Notes: generated from the sequence alone by a model not told the origin. A stretch of DNA of 64,000 nucleotides from Phycisphaerae bacterium (GCA_030448225.1 JAUJNJ010000004.1:1-64000); one strand, 5' to 3'. Shown: positions 46,362 through 55,433, counted from the first letter of the stretch. Translations and numbers: made by a program.

Positions 46362-46775
46362 TCAACCGTGCATCGCGGCGTCCGCCGGCGGTTGGTTCGA
46401 TGCCTTGCGGAAGGCATGGGCCACGTTCCGGCGGCTCAGTAACCCGATTGTGGCGATGCCGAGCAGGGTGCCGAGCGGGAACACAAAAAGCGCCGCGGCG
46501 CCGACGCACAGGCTGAACCAGGGGTATCGCGGGGTGTAGAGGAACGCGCCCGCCACGGCACTCATCACTCCGAAGGTGATCATGCCGGCCCCGGCAAGGC
46601 GCGCGTCGGTCTGTGGCACGGCGATGCAGACCATGACGCCGCCGAGCGTCGTCATCGCGGCGAAGACCCAGTAGCAGTACGCGAGCACGCGAAGGTAATG
46701 CAGATGTGCCGGCCGAACTTCGGCGTCCGGCGGCGCGTACGCGATCGGCGCGGGCTTTGGCATCGAGTTCTGCAT
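46362..46775 (-). CDS. Four-helix membrane protein
   Basis: 137 residues. Four hydrophobic helices: V-L-A-Y-C-Y-W-V-F-A-A-M-T-T-L-G-G-V, G-A-G-M-I-T-F-G-V-M-S-A-V-A-G, W-F-S-L-C-V-G-A-A-A-L-F-V-F-P-L-G and L-L-G-I-A-T-I-G-L-L. The N-terminus is Pro-rich and soluble. The spacing F-P-L-G-T-x-L-G-x-x-x-I/L is common in small planctomycete membrane proteins. Function unknown. Confidence 0.6.
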   Translation of the reverse strand: MQNSMPKPAPIAYAPPDAEVRPAHLHYLRVLAYCYWVFAAMTTLGGVMVCIAVPQTDARLAGAGMITFGVMSAVAGAFLYTPRYPWFSLCVGAAALFVFPLGTLLGIATIGLLSRRNVAHAFRKASNQPPADAAMHG

Positions 46776-46878
46776 CGGAAGCGCGATGCGACCGTCGAAC
46801 AGCGCGACCGCGCGGAGGTGAAGATCCGCCGGTCCGTCTCAGACATGGGATCGTCCGGCGGGACGGACGGCGCGCGGA

Positions 46879-47973
46879 TCACAGCCGCATCGTGTTGAAC
46901 AGCGTGTCGTTCGTCTTCTGCTTGCCGAGCACGTCGAGCAGGGTCTTGAGCGCCTGCGTCGGGGGCATCGTCATCAGGTGGCGGCGGACCTTGCGGGCGG
47001 CCTCGAGGTGTTCGGGGGAAAGGAGCTTCTCCTCCTTGCGGGTGCCGGACTCGGCGATGTTCAACGCGGGGTAGATGCGCTGGTCGGAGAGCTTGCGGTC
47101 GAGCGTCAATTCCATGTTGCCGGTGCCCTTGAACTCCTCGTAGATCACCTTGTCCATCTGGCTGCCGGTGTCGATCAGGCACGTGGCGATGATCGTGAGC
47201 GACCCGCCGTTCTCGATCTTCCGCGCCGCGCCGAACAGGCGCTTGGGGATCTCCAGCGCGCGGTTGTCGAGGCCGCCCGACATCGTGCGCCCGCCCGAGG
47301 GGCCGCCGACGTTGAAGTTGCGGCCGAGGCGGGTGAGCGAGTCGAGCAGCACGACGATGTCGGCGCCGAACTCCACCTGCCGCTTGCACCGCTCGATCAC
47401 GAGTTGCGCGAGGTCGAGGTGCTTGTCGACCGTGTTGTCGTTGCTCGAGGCGAACACCTGCCCCGGCACGTTGCGCTTCATGTCGGTCACCTCCTCCGGC
47501 CGCTCGTCGATCAGCAGGAGGTAGAGCTGCGTCTTGGGGTAGTTGGCCGCGATCCCCTTGGCGATGTTCTGCATGAGGATCGTCTTGCCCGTGCGCGGCG
47601 GGGCGACGATCAGCCCGCGCTGGCCGAAGCCGATCGGCGCGAGGATGTCGATCACGCGGGTCGTCAGCTCGGCGGGGTTGTGCTCGAGCTTGATCATCGG
47701 CGACGGGTCGAGCGCGGTGGCGTCGTAGAGCGGGACGGTGTCGATGTAGTCGTCGGGGTTGCGCCCCTCGATCGTCTCGATGCGGTTGAGCGCCCGGCCC
47801 TTCGGGACGCCGCGCAGGAGCAGGCCGGGGCGGAGGCGCAGCTCGCGGATCACCTGGCGGGGCACGACGAAGTTCCCCTTGGCGGGGCGCAGGGGGTGGA
47901 CCGGGTCGCGGAGCTGGCCGTCCTGCCGCTCGTCGGTGAACTGAAGGAGGCCTTCGACGTGTCCGTTGGTCAT
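46879..47973 (-). CDS. rho: Transcription termination factor Rho, short form
   Basis: 364 residues from ATG 47973. Rho is a hexameric RNA translocase that ends transcription. The RNA-binding cold-shock-like domain is at the N-terminus (G-N-F-V-V-P-R-Q-V-I-R-E-L). Walker A is P-P-R-T-G-K-T-I-L-M-Q, Walker B V-V-L-L-D-S-L-T-R. Also present are G-Q-R-G-L-I-V-A-P, L-L-I-D-E-R-P-E-E-V-T-D-M and the Q-loop region T-M-S-G-G-L-D-N-R-A. The usual Rho-N helical domain before the cold-shock part is absent, giving a protein about 55 residues shorter than E. coli Rho. An upstream open frame exists but has no suitable start. Clean frame. Confidence 0.95.
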   Translation of the reverse strand: MTNGHVEGLLQFTDERQDGQLRDPVHPLRPAKGNFVVPRQVIRELRLRPGLLLRGVPKGRALNRIETIEGRNPDDYIDTVPLYDATALDPSPMIKLEHNPAELTTRVIDILAPIGFGQRGLIVAPPRTGKTILMQNIAKGIAANYPKTQLYLLLIDERPEEVTDMKRNVPGQVFASSNDNTVDKHLDLAQLVIERCKRQVEFGADIVVLLDSLTRLGRNFNVGGPSGGRTMSGGLDNRALEIPKRLFGAARKIENGGSLTIIATCLIDTGSQMDKVIYEEFKGTGNMELTLDRKLSDQRIYPALNIAESGTRKEEKLLSPEHLEAARKVRRHLMTMPPTQALKTLLDVLGKQKTNDTLFNTMRL

Positions 47974-48196
47974 GCTGCGGTTGTCCGTAGATCGGCCGCC
48001 GGCGCGCGCGGGAGCGGCGCGCCGCGGTCGTGGTCGTTGTCCGTTGGTCCGGTCGGCGTCGTCGCTCGGGGGCGGCCCCGCGCGACTCGCGCGGGCGACC
48101 CGTCGTGGACGAACCCTCGTCCGACAGGGCAGGGAAGGGCGTCTCCGGCAAGGAGATACGGTATCATAGCCGAGCCCCAACAGGAGAAAAAGAGAC

Positions 48197-48625
48197 ATGG
48201 ACCTGCAATCCCGCCTACAGGACGACATGAAGACCGCGCTGAAGTCCGGCCAGAAGGACCGCCTGGGCGTGATCCGCATGCTCCTCAGCGACGTGAAGAA
48301 CATCGACCTCAACCCCCAGAAGCCCACCGCCGAGGAAGTCGTCGCCGCCTACGGGAAGCGGCTGCGCAAGAGTGTGGAGGAGTACGAGAAGCTGGGCAAG
48401 GCCGAAGAGGTCGCCAAGCTGCGGTCGGAGATCGCGGTCGTGGACGAGTACCTGCCGAAGAAGGCGTCGCCCGAGGAGACGGCCAAGCTCGTCGACGCGT
48501 TCGTCGCGGAGAACAGCTACACGATGAAGGACATGGGCAAGGCGATGGGCGCGTTCATGAAGCAGCACGGCGCGAACGTGGAGGCGGGAACGGTGAACAA
48601 ACTGCTGAAGGAGCGGCTGAAGTAG
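48197..48625 (+). CDS. yqeY: YqeY/GatB-like protein
   Basis: 142 residues, a whole YqeY family protein (Q-D-D-M-K-T-A-L-K-S-G-Q-K-D-R-L-G-V-I-R-M-L, E-E-V-V-A-A-Y-G-K-R-L-R-K-S-V-E-E-Y, I-A-V-V-D-E-Y-L-P-K and M-G-K-A-M-G-A-F-M-K). The family shares the tRNA-binding tail domain of GatB; its own role is not settled. CAGGAG lies 10-15 nt before ATG 48197. It is divergent from rho, with GGTATCATAG about 30 nt upstream as a -10 candidate. Confidence 0.92.
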   Translation: MDLQSRLQDDMKTALKSGQKDRLGVIRMLLSDVKNIDLNPQKPTAEEVVAAYGKRLRKSVEEYEKLGKAEEVAKLRSEIAVVDEYLPKKASPEETAKLVDAFVAENSYTMKDMGKAMGAFMKQHGANVEAGTVNKLLKERLK

Positions 48626-48868
48626 CGCCGCGATCACCGTCCGTTCGTGCCGCTCGTTTCCTTCTGCTTCAGCCCCTCGATCGCACGTGACCGCCCCGGG
48701 CGGAAGCCCGGGGTCGGCGAGGGAAGACCAGCCGGCTCCCGCCCGCGGCTGTCAGGTGTGGAACGACGGGCATCCCAGAATCTTGCGGATCTCATCCCGC
48801 GCAGTTTCTCACCTGTTCCCCGCGACGCCCGGCAAGACGTAGTCCGCGTCCGATCCGATCCAACCACC

Positions 48869-49354
48869 ATGCCCGACTCCACGACCATGCCTTCCATTGG
48901 CGACGTCGCCCCGGCCTTCGAACTTCCATCGAGCACGGGCGAGAACGTCAGCCTCGCGGCCCTCACCGCGCAAGGCGCCGTTGTCGTCTACTTCTATCCG
49001 AAGGCCGACACGCCCGGCTGCACGACCCAAGCGTGCGGGTTCCGCGACTCGGCCGACGCGTACCGCGAGGCGGGCGTGAGCGTCGTCGGCATCAGCCCGG
49101 ACCCGGTGAAGAAGGTGGCGAAGTTCGCCGAGAAGTTCGCGCTGAGCTTCCCGCTCCTGGCCGACGCCGACCACGCGGTCTGCGAGTCGTACGGCGTGTG
49201 GCAGGAGAAGCGCATGTACGGGCGGACGTACATGGGCGTCGCGCGCACGACGTTCGTCATCGGGAAAACCGGAACGGTGCTGCACGTCTTCGAGCGCGTG
49301 AAGCCGGCGGGCCACGAGGCGGACGTGCTGGCGTGGATGCGGTCGAACGCCTGA
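48869..49354 (+). CDS. bcp: Thioredoxin-dependent peroxiredoxin (BCP/PrxQ)
   Basis: 161 residues. Reduces hydroperoxides in the cytoplasm with thioredoxin. The peroxidatic Cys is in P-G-C-T-T-Q-A-C-G-F-R-D, with the resolving Cys five residues later, as in E. coli Bcp. G-D-V-A-P-A-F-E-L-P, V-V-V-Y-F-Y-P-K-A-D-T and L-L-A-D-A-D-H-A-V are also typical, as is Y-G-R-T-Y-M-G-V-A-R-T-T-F-V-I. Clean frame; ATG 48869 chosen, with an internal ATG at 48887 also possible. Confidence 0.95.
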   Translation: MPDSTTMPSIGDVAPAFELPSSTGENVSLAALTAQGAVVVYFYPKADTPGCTTQACGFRDSADAYREAGVSVVGISPDPVKKVAKFAEKFALSFPLLADADHAVCESYGVWQEKRMYGRTYMGVARTTFVIGKTGTVLHVFERVKPAGHEADVLAWMRSNA

Positions 49355-49581
49355 CGAATCCACCGCTTAGCGTAAAGCTGCGGCGCGGGGCCTCGGGCCG
49401 CCTGCCGCGGCCGCAGGTATGCGACGGCGACCATTTAACGTTCCGATAATGTGGCCGTTCACCTTGTCGTGAGCCGATTGATCTGCTATTGCTCCGCCCG
49501 AACCGACCGCGAAGGAACGCGGGCCGCGGGCGCGGGCCGCTCACCATTGGGCTAACCACCGAAGTGCAGGAGTACACCGTC

Positions 49582-49848
49582 ATGGCAAAGAAGATCATCC
49601 CCGCCGCGAAGAAGGCTGTCGCGAAGATCGTCGCGAAGAAGTCCGCCGTCGCCGCCCCCGCGGCCGTGTCGAGCACCGCCGTCCGCAACACGCCGATCCC
49701 CAAGGCGGTCCCCGCCGCGGCTCCCGCCCGCCGGGAGGTGACGGCCCAGCAGATCGCCCTCCGCGCGTACGAGATCTCGCTGTCGGGCACCGGCGGCTCG
49801 CCGGACGACAACTGGTTCCGCGCCGAGCGCGAACTGCGCGGCGCGTAA
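49582..49848 (+). CDS. DUF2934 protein with a Lys/Ala-rich tail
   Basis: 88 residues. The first half is a histone-like basic stretch (K-K-I-I-P-A-A-K-K-A-V-A-K-I-V-A-K-K). The second half is the DUF2934 motif, A-L-R-A-Y-E-I-S-L-S-G-T-G-G-S-P-D-D-N-W-containing, ending R-A-E-R-E-L. The DUF2934 family is widespread in soil bacteria without a known function; the basic tail suggests nucleic-acid or acidic-polymer contact. A GCAGGAG lies upstream of ATG 49582. Confidence 0.75.
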   Translation: MAKKIIPAAKKAVAKIVAKKSAVAAPAAVSSTAVRNTPIPKAVPAAAPARREVTAQQIALRAYEISLSGTGGSPDDNWFRAERELRGA

Positions 49849-49850
49849 GA

Positions 49851-49938
49851 AGAAGTGGGGAGTAGAAGAGTGGGAGGTGGGGTGTCGGAGGGATGATTGT
49901 CCGACTCCCGGCTCCCCACCCCCCACGCTCTACTCTTC
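49851..49938. repeat. Word-repeat hairpin (GGGGAGT units)
   Basis: The left arm (49852-49889) is built of GGGGAGT, AGAAGAG, TGGGAGG and GGGGTG words. The right arm (49900-49938) is its imperfect reverse complement, with GTCGGA/TCCGAC next to the loop and GAAGAG/CTCTTC-type pairing at the base. It fills the gap between the DUF2934 gene and the next gene. Confidence 0.7.
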
Positions 49939-49950
49939 AAACGCGTCGCC

Positions 49951-49956
49951 TACAAT
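49951..49956 (+). promoter_or_regulatory. -10-like TACAAT six bases before ATG
   Basis: TACAAT is followed by CGCCGG and ATG 49963. No Shine-Dalgarno is present, so a leaderless transcript is plausible, as at 13735. Confidence 0.45.
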
Positions 49957-49962
49957 CGCCGG

Positions 49963-50646
49963 ATGAGCAATCCCCAGACAGAACCGGACGGCCTGGGGGC
50001 GGTGCCGCTGTTCCCGTTGCCGAACGTCGTGCTGTTCCCCAAGGCCGTGCAGCCGCTGCACATCTTCGAGGAACGGTACAAGGCGATGACCCACGACGCG
50101 CTAAACGGCGACGGGCGCATCGCGATGGCGCTGCTGCGGCCCGGCTGGGAGCGGGAGTATTACTCGCGCCCGGCGATCGAGCCGGTCGTGTGCGTCGGGC
50201 GGATCATCAGCCACGAGCGCCTGCCGGACGGGAAGTACAACTTCCTGCTCCAGGGCGAGGCCCGCGCCCGCGTCGTCCGCGAGCACGACGGGCACCTCAC
50301 GCCGTACCGCGCGGCGGAACTCGACCTCCTCCCCGAGACCGAGGCGCCGGCCGAGGTGCTGACCGACCTGCGGCGGCGGCTCCAACGGCTGTTCGCGCAC
50401 TCGCCGCTGGCGCCCACGCCGGCCGGGCGGCAGTTCCGCCAGTTGCTCGAGGGCACGCTCCCGACGCCGCTCGTCGCGGACCTGCTCGCGTTCACCTACC
50501 TGGAAGACGTCCCGCTGAAGCAGTCGCTGCTCGCCGAGCGCGACGTCGGCGGCCGCGTCGCCCGCCTCGTGGACGCGCTCGAGGCGTCGCAGCCGGTCCT
50601 CCAGTCCGCCTACCTCCGCGTGTCCGGCGACCCGACGATGAACTGA
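49963..50646 (+). CDS. Lon-N-terminal-domain (LON substrate-binding) protein
   Basis: 227 residues. The LON domain opens with V-P-L-F-P-L-P-N-V-V-L-F-P-K-A-V-Q-P-L-H-I-F-E-E-R-Y and continues with V-C-V-G-R-I-I-S-H-E-R-L-P-D-G-K-Y-N. No ATPase or protease domain follows, so it is a stand-alone LON-domain protein, possibly an adaptor or peptide binder. The C-terminal helical part contains S-L-L-A-E-R-D-V-G-G-R-V-A-R-L. Clean frame. Confidence 0.88.
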   Translation: MSNPQTEPDGLGAVPLFPLPNVVLFPKAVQPLHIFEERYKAMTHDALNGDGRIAMALLRPGWEREYYSRPAIEPVVCVGRIISHERLPDGKYNFLLQGEARARVVREHDGHLTPYRAAELDLLPETEAPAEVLTDLRRRLQRLFAHSPLAPTPAGRQFRQLLEGTLPTPLVADLLAFTYLEDVPLKQSLLAERDVGGRVARLVDALEASQPVLQSAYLRVSGDPTMN

Positions 50647-50789
50647 CCCGCCGGCGGCCCCTCCACCCCGAACGATCGACGTCGATCGATGTGAGACACG
50701 CCGGGCTCGCCCGGCGCGAATGCTTCTTTGCCTTTCGTGCGGCTTTGTCACAGAATGGAATGCCGCCGGGCTTCGGGAAAAACTTAGGC

Positions 50790-51332
50790 ATGTGGTATTT
50801 CGCGTACGGGTCAAACCTCAACTCTCGGGCGGTCAGCGAGTGGGCCCGTCACTACGGCCACAAGACGCCGGCGCTGAAGCCGGGGCGCCCGGCGGTGCTG
50901 GACAACTACCGCCTGTGCTTCCCGATCTTCAGCGAGTACTGGGGCGGCGGGATCGGCGACATCGTCTACGACCCGGGCAAGTACGTCGCCGGCGCGCTGT
51001 TCGACCTGACGCCGGCGGAACTCGACGTGCTCGACGCGAAGGTCGTGCGCAAGACCGACCCCGGCGGCAAGGAGATGGGCGTCTACAAGCGCATCGAGGT
51101 GAAGGTCGCGCCCCTCGGCAAGCACGAGCCGGTCAAGGCGCTGACGTACCAGGGGATCAACGTCGAGCGGTACCACATCCCGCCGACGCAGCACTACATG
51201 GACCTCGTCATCCAGGGCGCGTACAGCTTCGGCCTGTCGATGATGTGGATCTCCTACCTCCAGAGCTTCAGCACGCAGGTCGGCCGCAAGCCCCGCCCGC
51301 CCGGCACCGGCGACGTCGCGCCCCGCCTGTGA
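50790..51332 (+). CDS. Gamma-glutamylcyclotransferase-like protein
   Basis: 180 residues. The substrate loop F-A-Y-G-S-N-L-N starts the protein, typical of GGCT/AIG2-like folds. G-A-L-F-D-L-T-P-A-E-L-D-V-L-D follows. The end has P-P-T-Q-H-Y-M-D-L-V-I-Q-G-A. Such enzymes release 5-oxoproline from gamma-glutamyl compounds, including glutathione-related peptides. The catalytic Glu could not be pinned with certainty. No Shine-Dalgarno in front of ATG 50790 (CTTAGGC). Confidence 0.85.
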   Translation: MWYFAYGSNLNSRAVSEWARHYGHKTPALKPGRPAVLDNYRLCFPIFSEYWGGGIGDIVYDPGKYVAGALFDLTPAELDVLDAKVVRKTDPGGKEMGVYKRIEVKVAPLGKHEPVKALTYQGINVERYHIPPTQHYMDLVIQGAYSFGLSMMWISYLQSFSTQVGRKPRPPGTGDVAPRL

Positions 51333-51606
51333 ACGCCATTCTGTCTGACGAGCGTCGAGGCCGATCGAAGCGGGTTCGGACACGCGGCAGGCGCGGAGAG
51401 CGCGGCGGGGGACTGCGATTGCGTCGTGTCGGGATCCGCCTCCAGCACCTCGCACCATCTATCCGCTAATGTCGCACCACACGACGCGCCGGCCGTGCTT
51501 TGGACGCCCGCGCCCGCGCGACTGTCGGTAGCCACGGTCGCTTTAGGGTCGGCATATCCTTTGCTCTATCCTCCCCTCGCGGGGCCAAAGGGAAGGGCCT
51601 CTCGAG

Positions 51607-51819
51607 GTGAAGCTCAACATGACATTCAAAGTGGTCGCAACGTCGGACGCGCGGGAGACGGTCGTGGGCACGATCTGGGCCGAGGCGGAAGCGCAGGCGC
51701 AGATGATGGCGTCGAACCTGCTGACCGGGCACGGGCCGGTCGTGGTCCGGCGGGCCGAGGATCGCGAGATCCCGATGCGCGTCGCCGAGGCGAGTTACAC
51801 GTCCCCTTACGCCGTCTGA
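51607..51819 (+). CDS. Small conserved-looking protein
   Basis: 70 residues from GTG 51607, or 66 from ATG 51619 (M-T-F-K-V-V-A-T-S-D-A-R). A beta-alpha pattern: V-V-G-T-I-W-A-E-A-E-A-Q-A-Q-M-M-A-S-N-L, V-V-V-R-R-A-E-D-R. It resembles small planctomycete proteins that begin similarly but was not assigned. A CTCGAGGTG lies just before the GTG. It converges with the methyltransferase gene (stop 12 nt apart). Confidence 0.5.
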   Translation: MKLNMTFKVVATSDARETVVGTIWAEAEAQAQMMASNLLTGHGPVVVRRAEDREIPMRVAEASYTSPYAV

Positions 51820-51830
51820 ACCGGCGGCGG

Positions 51831-52724
51831 TCACACGTCGTCCGACGCTTCCAGTTCCGACATCGCCATCACGGGCTCCGCCATCGGCTCCGCCGCGCCG
51901 CTTGCCGGCCGGCGGGCGACGACCTGCAGGTGCGCCGCGCGCGCGGCCGAGGACGGGTCCTTCGACAGCTCGGCTTCGAGCCGCAGCAGACGCTGCACCG
52001 CGTCCGGGTGCGTCAGCAGGAACTTGTTCTGCCGCACCGGGATGACCGGCTTGCCCGCCACGTCGAGCACCTCGAACCCGGCGCGTTCGAAGAGCCTGCG
52101 GGCGGACGTCGGCGTGAACATCGTCAACTCGAACCGCTCGCGCTCGTCGGCCGTCAGCCAGTGGGTCCGGCCGCTGCCGAGGAACTCCTCGAGCGCCTCG
52201 AGGTTGCCGCGCTCGACGTAGTGATCGATCGCGCCGAGCTTGTTGTCGACCGTCGCGACCACGACCCCGCCCGGGCGGCAGATGCGGCGCATTTCGCGCG
52301 CCGCGCGCTGCGGGTCGGAGCAGATCGACACCGGGTCGCCCATCGCCAGCACGAGCGCGAACGCGTCCGGCGGCACCTGCGGCATGTCGACGATGTCGGC
52401 CACGACGAACGTCGCGCGCCTGGCCTTGGCCTCGCCCATTTCCCCCGCCTTCGCCCGCGCCTGCTCGACCATCGCCGCGGCGTTGTCGAGGAACGTCGTG
52501 GCGAACCCGCTCTTGAGGAGTTTCAGGCCCCACTTGCCGGTCCCGCACCCGAGGTCCGCGCACGTGGCCGACAGATCCTTCGGCAGGTACGGCTTGATCA
52601 TCCGCCAGGTCAGGTCGTCGTGGAACCGCCAGTACGGGTCGTCGTAGATCGCGTCGTACTGCCGGGCGACCCGGTCGTGGTACCGGCGTGACTTCTCGCT
52701 CGAGTTGCGTCCGTGGCGGGCCAT
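51831..52724 (-). CDS. SAM-dependent methyltransferase
   Basis: 297 residues. Class I fold: motif I A-D-L-G-C-G-T-G-K-W-G, T-F-L-D-N-A-A-A-M-V-E-Q-A, then V-V-A-D-I-V-D-M-P, A-L-V-L-A-M-G-D-P-V and R-R-I-C-R-P-G-G-V-V-V-A-T-V (post-motif IV). The N-terminus contains Y-D-A-I-Y-D-D-P-Y-W-R. The substrate is unknown; UbiE/ArsM-like architecture. Clean frame from ATG 52724. Confidence 0.85.
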   Translation of the reverse strand: MARHGRNSSEKSRRYHDRVARQYDAIYDDPYWRFHDDLTWRMIKPYLPKDLSATCADLGCGTGKWGLKLLKSGFATTFLDNAAAMVEQARAKAGEMGEAKARRATFVVADIVDMPQVPPDAFALVLAMGDPVSICSDPQRAAREMRRICRPGGVVVATVDNKLGAIDHYVERGNLEALEEFLGSGRTHWLTADERERFELTMFTPTSARRLFERAGFEVLDVAGKPVIPVRQNKFLLTHPDAVQRLLRLEAELSKDPSSAARAAHLQVVARRPASGAAEPMAEPVMAMSELEASDDV

Positions 52725-53020
52725 GGCGTGACCTTAGCTCAGGAGGCGCGTGAGCGTCCACCGGTGAGGTCTACGCCTTTTCCTTCGAGGCACATTTCCC
52801 GAACGCTCTTTACGCGCGTGCGGATGCGCATCGGACGATCCGAACAAATACGTCGACGCCCCGCATCCTTGGCGTCGCCAGACTGCACCGCTCGCTGCGT
52901 ACCGCTCGATCGCGGATCCGAAAGGCGGCGCTCCCCCATGTCGAATCTGGCGGTGCCGCGGTGTGAAACTGCGAAGCGCCCGATGCGGTCCCTGGACGTA
53001 TGTCAGGGGCGCGTTCTCGC

Positions 53021-54323
53021 TCACTGCTCCCGCGCCAGCGCGGTGAAGAGTTGCCCCCGCTCTTCGAAGTTGTTGAACTGGTCGAAGCTCGCGCACCCGG
53101 TGCTGAGCAGGACGACGTCGCCGGGCGCGGCGATCGTTTTGGCCATCTTCATCGCCGTGCGCAGGTCGCCGCAGTCGTAGAGCGTGGCGGCGCCGGTGAG
53201 GCCGGACTGGCCGATCGTGTCGACGATCTTCTTGCCGGTCGCGCCGACGCAGAGCACGCCCTTGGCCCGCTCGACCAGCGCGTTGCACATGTCGGTCAGC
53301 GGCAGGCCCTTGTCGGAGCCGCCCACGATCTGGATCACCCGGCGGGACGCGAACGACTCCAGCGCCGCGACGGCGGCGTCGGGAATGGTGGCGATCGAGT
53401 CGTTGAAGAAGCGCACGCCGGCCGCCGACTCGTGCACGAGTTCGAGGCGGTGGGGCAGCCCGCGGAAGTCTTGCAGCGCCGCCTGCGCCTCGTCCCACGA
53501 CACGCCGAGCAGCGCGGCGGCCGCGTACGCGGCCTGAGCGTTGAGCTGGTTGTGCCGGCCGGGGACGCGCAGGTCGATTGCGCCCCGCGACGCCGAACGT
53601 CAGCACACGCGCCGCCGTCGCCAGCGACAGTTCGAGCGCGGCCGCGTTCTCCTCGTTCAGCAATGAGTAATTGTCCGGGCGCTGAAAGCGGACGATCGTC
53701 CGCTTCGCCTCGAGGTACGCCTCGGCCGAGCCGTGCCAGTCGAGGTGGTCCGCTGCCAGCATGGTGATCACGGCGATGTGCGGCGACCACCGCATCGCGC
53801 CGAGGTGCTCCAGCATGAAGCTCGACAGTTCGAGCACGACGAGGTCGGTCTTCTCGATGTTCGGCAGTTCGGGCAACAGCGACTTGCCGATGTTTCCGCC
53901 GACCCACGTGCGGTAGCGTGCGCCGAGCACCTTCCCGAGCATCGCGGTCGTCGTGCTCTTCCCCTTCGTCCCGGTGACGCCGACGATTTCCGCCGGGCAC
54001 CGCTCGGCGAACAGCCGGATCTCCGTCGTCACCGGCACGCCCGCGCCCGCGGCGGCCTTCAGGTACGGGTTGCTCGGAGGCAGGGCCGGCGACGCGACGA
54101 CGACGTCGGCCCCGACGAAATCCGCTTCCCGCTGCTCCCCCAGCCGAAACTCGATCGGCAGCCCCTCGAGCTGCTTCACCGAATCGGCCAGCTTTTCGGC
54201 CGGGTCGCGGTCCGTCACCAGCACGCGCGCGCCCTGCTCCACGAGCCAACGGCTCACCGCGATCCCGCCGCCGAAGCGCCCGAGGCCCGCCACCGTCACC
54301 CGCTTGCCCTCGACTGGTTGCAT
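53021..54323 (-). CDS. murD: UDP-N-acetylmuramoylalanine-D-glutamate ligase (one frame shift)
   Basis: Adds D-Glu to UDP-MurNAc-L-Ala in peptidoglycan synthesis. The N-terminal Rossmann domain has V-A-G-L-G-R-F-G-G-G; the ATP loop is G-V-T-G-T-K-G-K-S-T-T-T; L-E-L-S-S-F-M-L-E and D-H-L-D-W-H-G-S (about 250 residues in) follow. After a shift at about 53580 the third domain continues with H-N-Q-L-N-A-Q-A-A-Y, L-P-H-R-L-E-L-V, F-N-D-S-I-A-T and S-T-G-C-A-S-F-D-Q-F. Length about 434, as expected. One base is probably missing in the run around R-N-R/P-G-R-H-N. It lacks a Shine-Dalgarno; TAGCAT lies 8 nt before the start. Confidence 0.93.
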
Positions 54324-54331
54324 CGCCGGAT

Positions 54332-54337
54332 ATGCTA
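54332..54337 (-). promoter_or_regulatory. -10-like TAGCAT eight bases before murD
   Basis: On the minus strand TAGCAT is followed by ATCCGGCG and ATG 54323. No Shine-Dalgarno is present. It fits the leaderless pattern seen for three other genes here. Confidence 0.35.
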
Positions 54338-54476
54338 ACGAGTCGGTCGCCGCGGGTGTAGAATCCTCACATCACCCGGACGATCCGAGCACGCTTCGAC
54401 GGCAAGGTGACCGTGCACGACGAGCCGGCGGACCTGGCGGTGAACACGCCGTTGAGGATGACGTGAGCACTGACGA

Positions 54477-54795
54477 TCAGCACGCGACGGAGCCGACGAT
54501 GGAGGAGCGGCACGCGGCTCGGGCAGAGTTCATTGAGCGGGTAACCAGCGGCGGGCGATGGCGGCGACGACGACCTGCTCGTACGCGTCGCCCCACTGCG
54601 ACGGCAGGCAGTACACCTTCGTGCTCGGCGTGAAATGCTTCGAGCCGCGGCGGACTTCCTTCGACTCGCCAAATCCATGCTCCGCCACCACACGTTGCCG
54701 ACAAGGCACCAGTTGGTCGGCCCCGCCTCGGCGCGGGGCGCCGCCCCGAAGAGCCACGCCCGCAAGCGCTCGAACTGTCGGCGGATCGCTGTCAT
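54477..54795 (-). CDS. Small conserved hypothetical protein (frame shift)
   Basis: About 105 residues after correcting one or two shifts. M-T-A-I-R-R-Q-F-E-R-L-R-A-W-L-F-G-A opens it. Then N-W-C-L-V-G-N-V and, in a second frame after a duplicated TG near 54690, A-E-H-G-F-G-E-S-K-E-V-R-R-G-S-K-H-F-T-P-S, T-K-V-Y-C-L-P-S-Q-W-G-D-A-Y-E-Q-V-V-V, R-H-R. The phrase G-S-K-H-F-x-P-x-T-K-V-Y-C-x-P-x-x-W-G-D-x-Y-E recurs in hypothetical proteins of several soil bacteria. Function unknown. Confidence 0.5.
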
Positions 54796-54873
54796 CGGCG
54801 AACGTGGGGCGAGACGTCGCGTGGCCCGACGCTACGTCCTCACGAGCCATCCACCCGCCGCACCCGCCCCGAG

Positions 54874-55272
54874 TCAGGGAAACGCGGAGTCGGCGTTGAT
54901 GAAGAGCCAGACGTACGCGCACAACCAGAGCCCCGAGTGGAGCACGAGCGCGATGATCCCGACGGCCACGCGGTCGCCGCGCGGGCTGCGCCTGATTGAG
55001 TGGATCCAGATGGCCAGGAGCAGGGCGGTGACGAGCACGATCGGGATGCCATTCACCCACATCGCGTAGAAACGCTCGTTCGGCGTCCGCTGCAGGACGT
55101 TGGTCCCCTCTCGCGCCTGGAAGTGCCACATCGTGAGGGTGCTGAGCATCCCCGACACCGCGACCGCGAGAATGCCCGGCCCCGCCGAGACGATCACCGC
55201 CCAAAGCCGCCCCGGCCACCGCGAAGCCGCGCGAGGTGGCGCGTAGTTCAGCACCGCAACCATGGCGCTCAT
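54874..55272 (-). CDS. Membrane protein with three helices
   Basis: 132 residues; ATG 55263 is an alternative start. Helices: L-W-A-V-I-V-S-A-G-P-G-I-L-A-V-A-V-S-G, W-V-N-G-I-P-I-V-L-V-T-A-L-L-L-A-I-W and V-A-V-G-I-I-A-L-V-L-H-S-G-L-W-L. No family recognised. Clean frame. Confidence 0.55.
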   Translation of the reverse strand: MSAMVAVLNYAPPRAASRWPGRLWAVIVSAGPGILAVAVSGMLSTLTMWHFQAREGTNVLQRTPNERFYAMWVNGIPIVLVTALLLAIWIHSIRRSPRGDRVAVGIIALVLHSGLWLCAYVWLFINADSAFP

Positions 55273-55400
55273 CCTACCCGCACCACGCCGGTGAAGCCCT
55301 TCGTTCGCAAACCGACGTTCGCGTGAGCGGACGACTCCGCAGATGCCTCACATCGAGCAAGCGCCTCGCGGGGCGCACCCAAGTCGCCCGTCATCATCCC

Positions 55401-55433
55401 AAAACGAAAGCCGCGGGAGAAAGCTCCCGCGGC
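55401..55433 (-). terminator. Intrinsic terminator after the O-methyltransferase gene
   Basis: GCCGCGGGAG (55410-55419) pairs perfectly with CTCCCGCGGC (55424-55433), loop AAAG. On the minus strand the stem is followed by TTTCGTTTT. It lies about 100 nt downstream of the methyltransferase stop; an imperfect T-tail also exists on the plus side. Confidence 0.75.

Noticed and set aside
46978..48690. 570-codon plus-strand frame over rho and yqeY
   Set aside because: Antisense to rho and out of frame with yqeY, both of which are certain.
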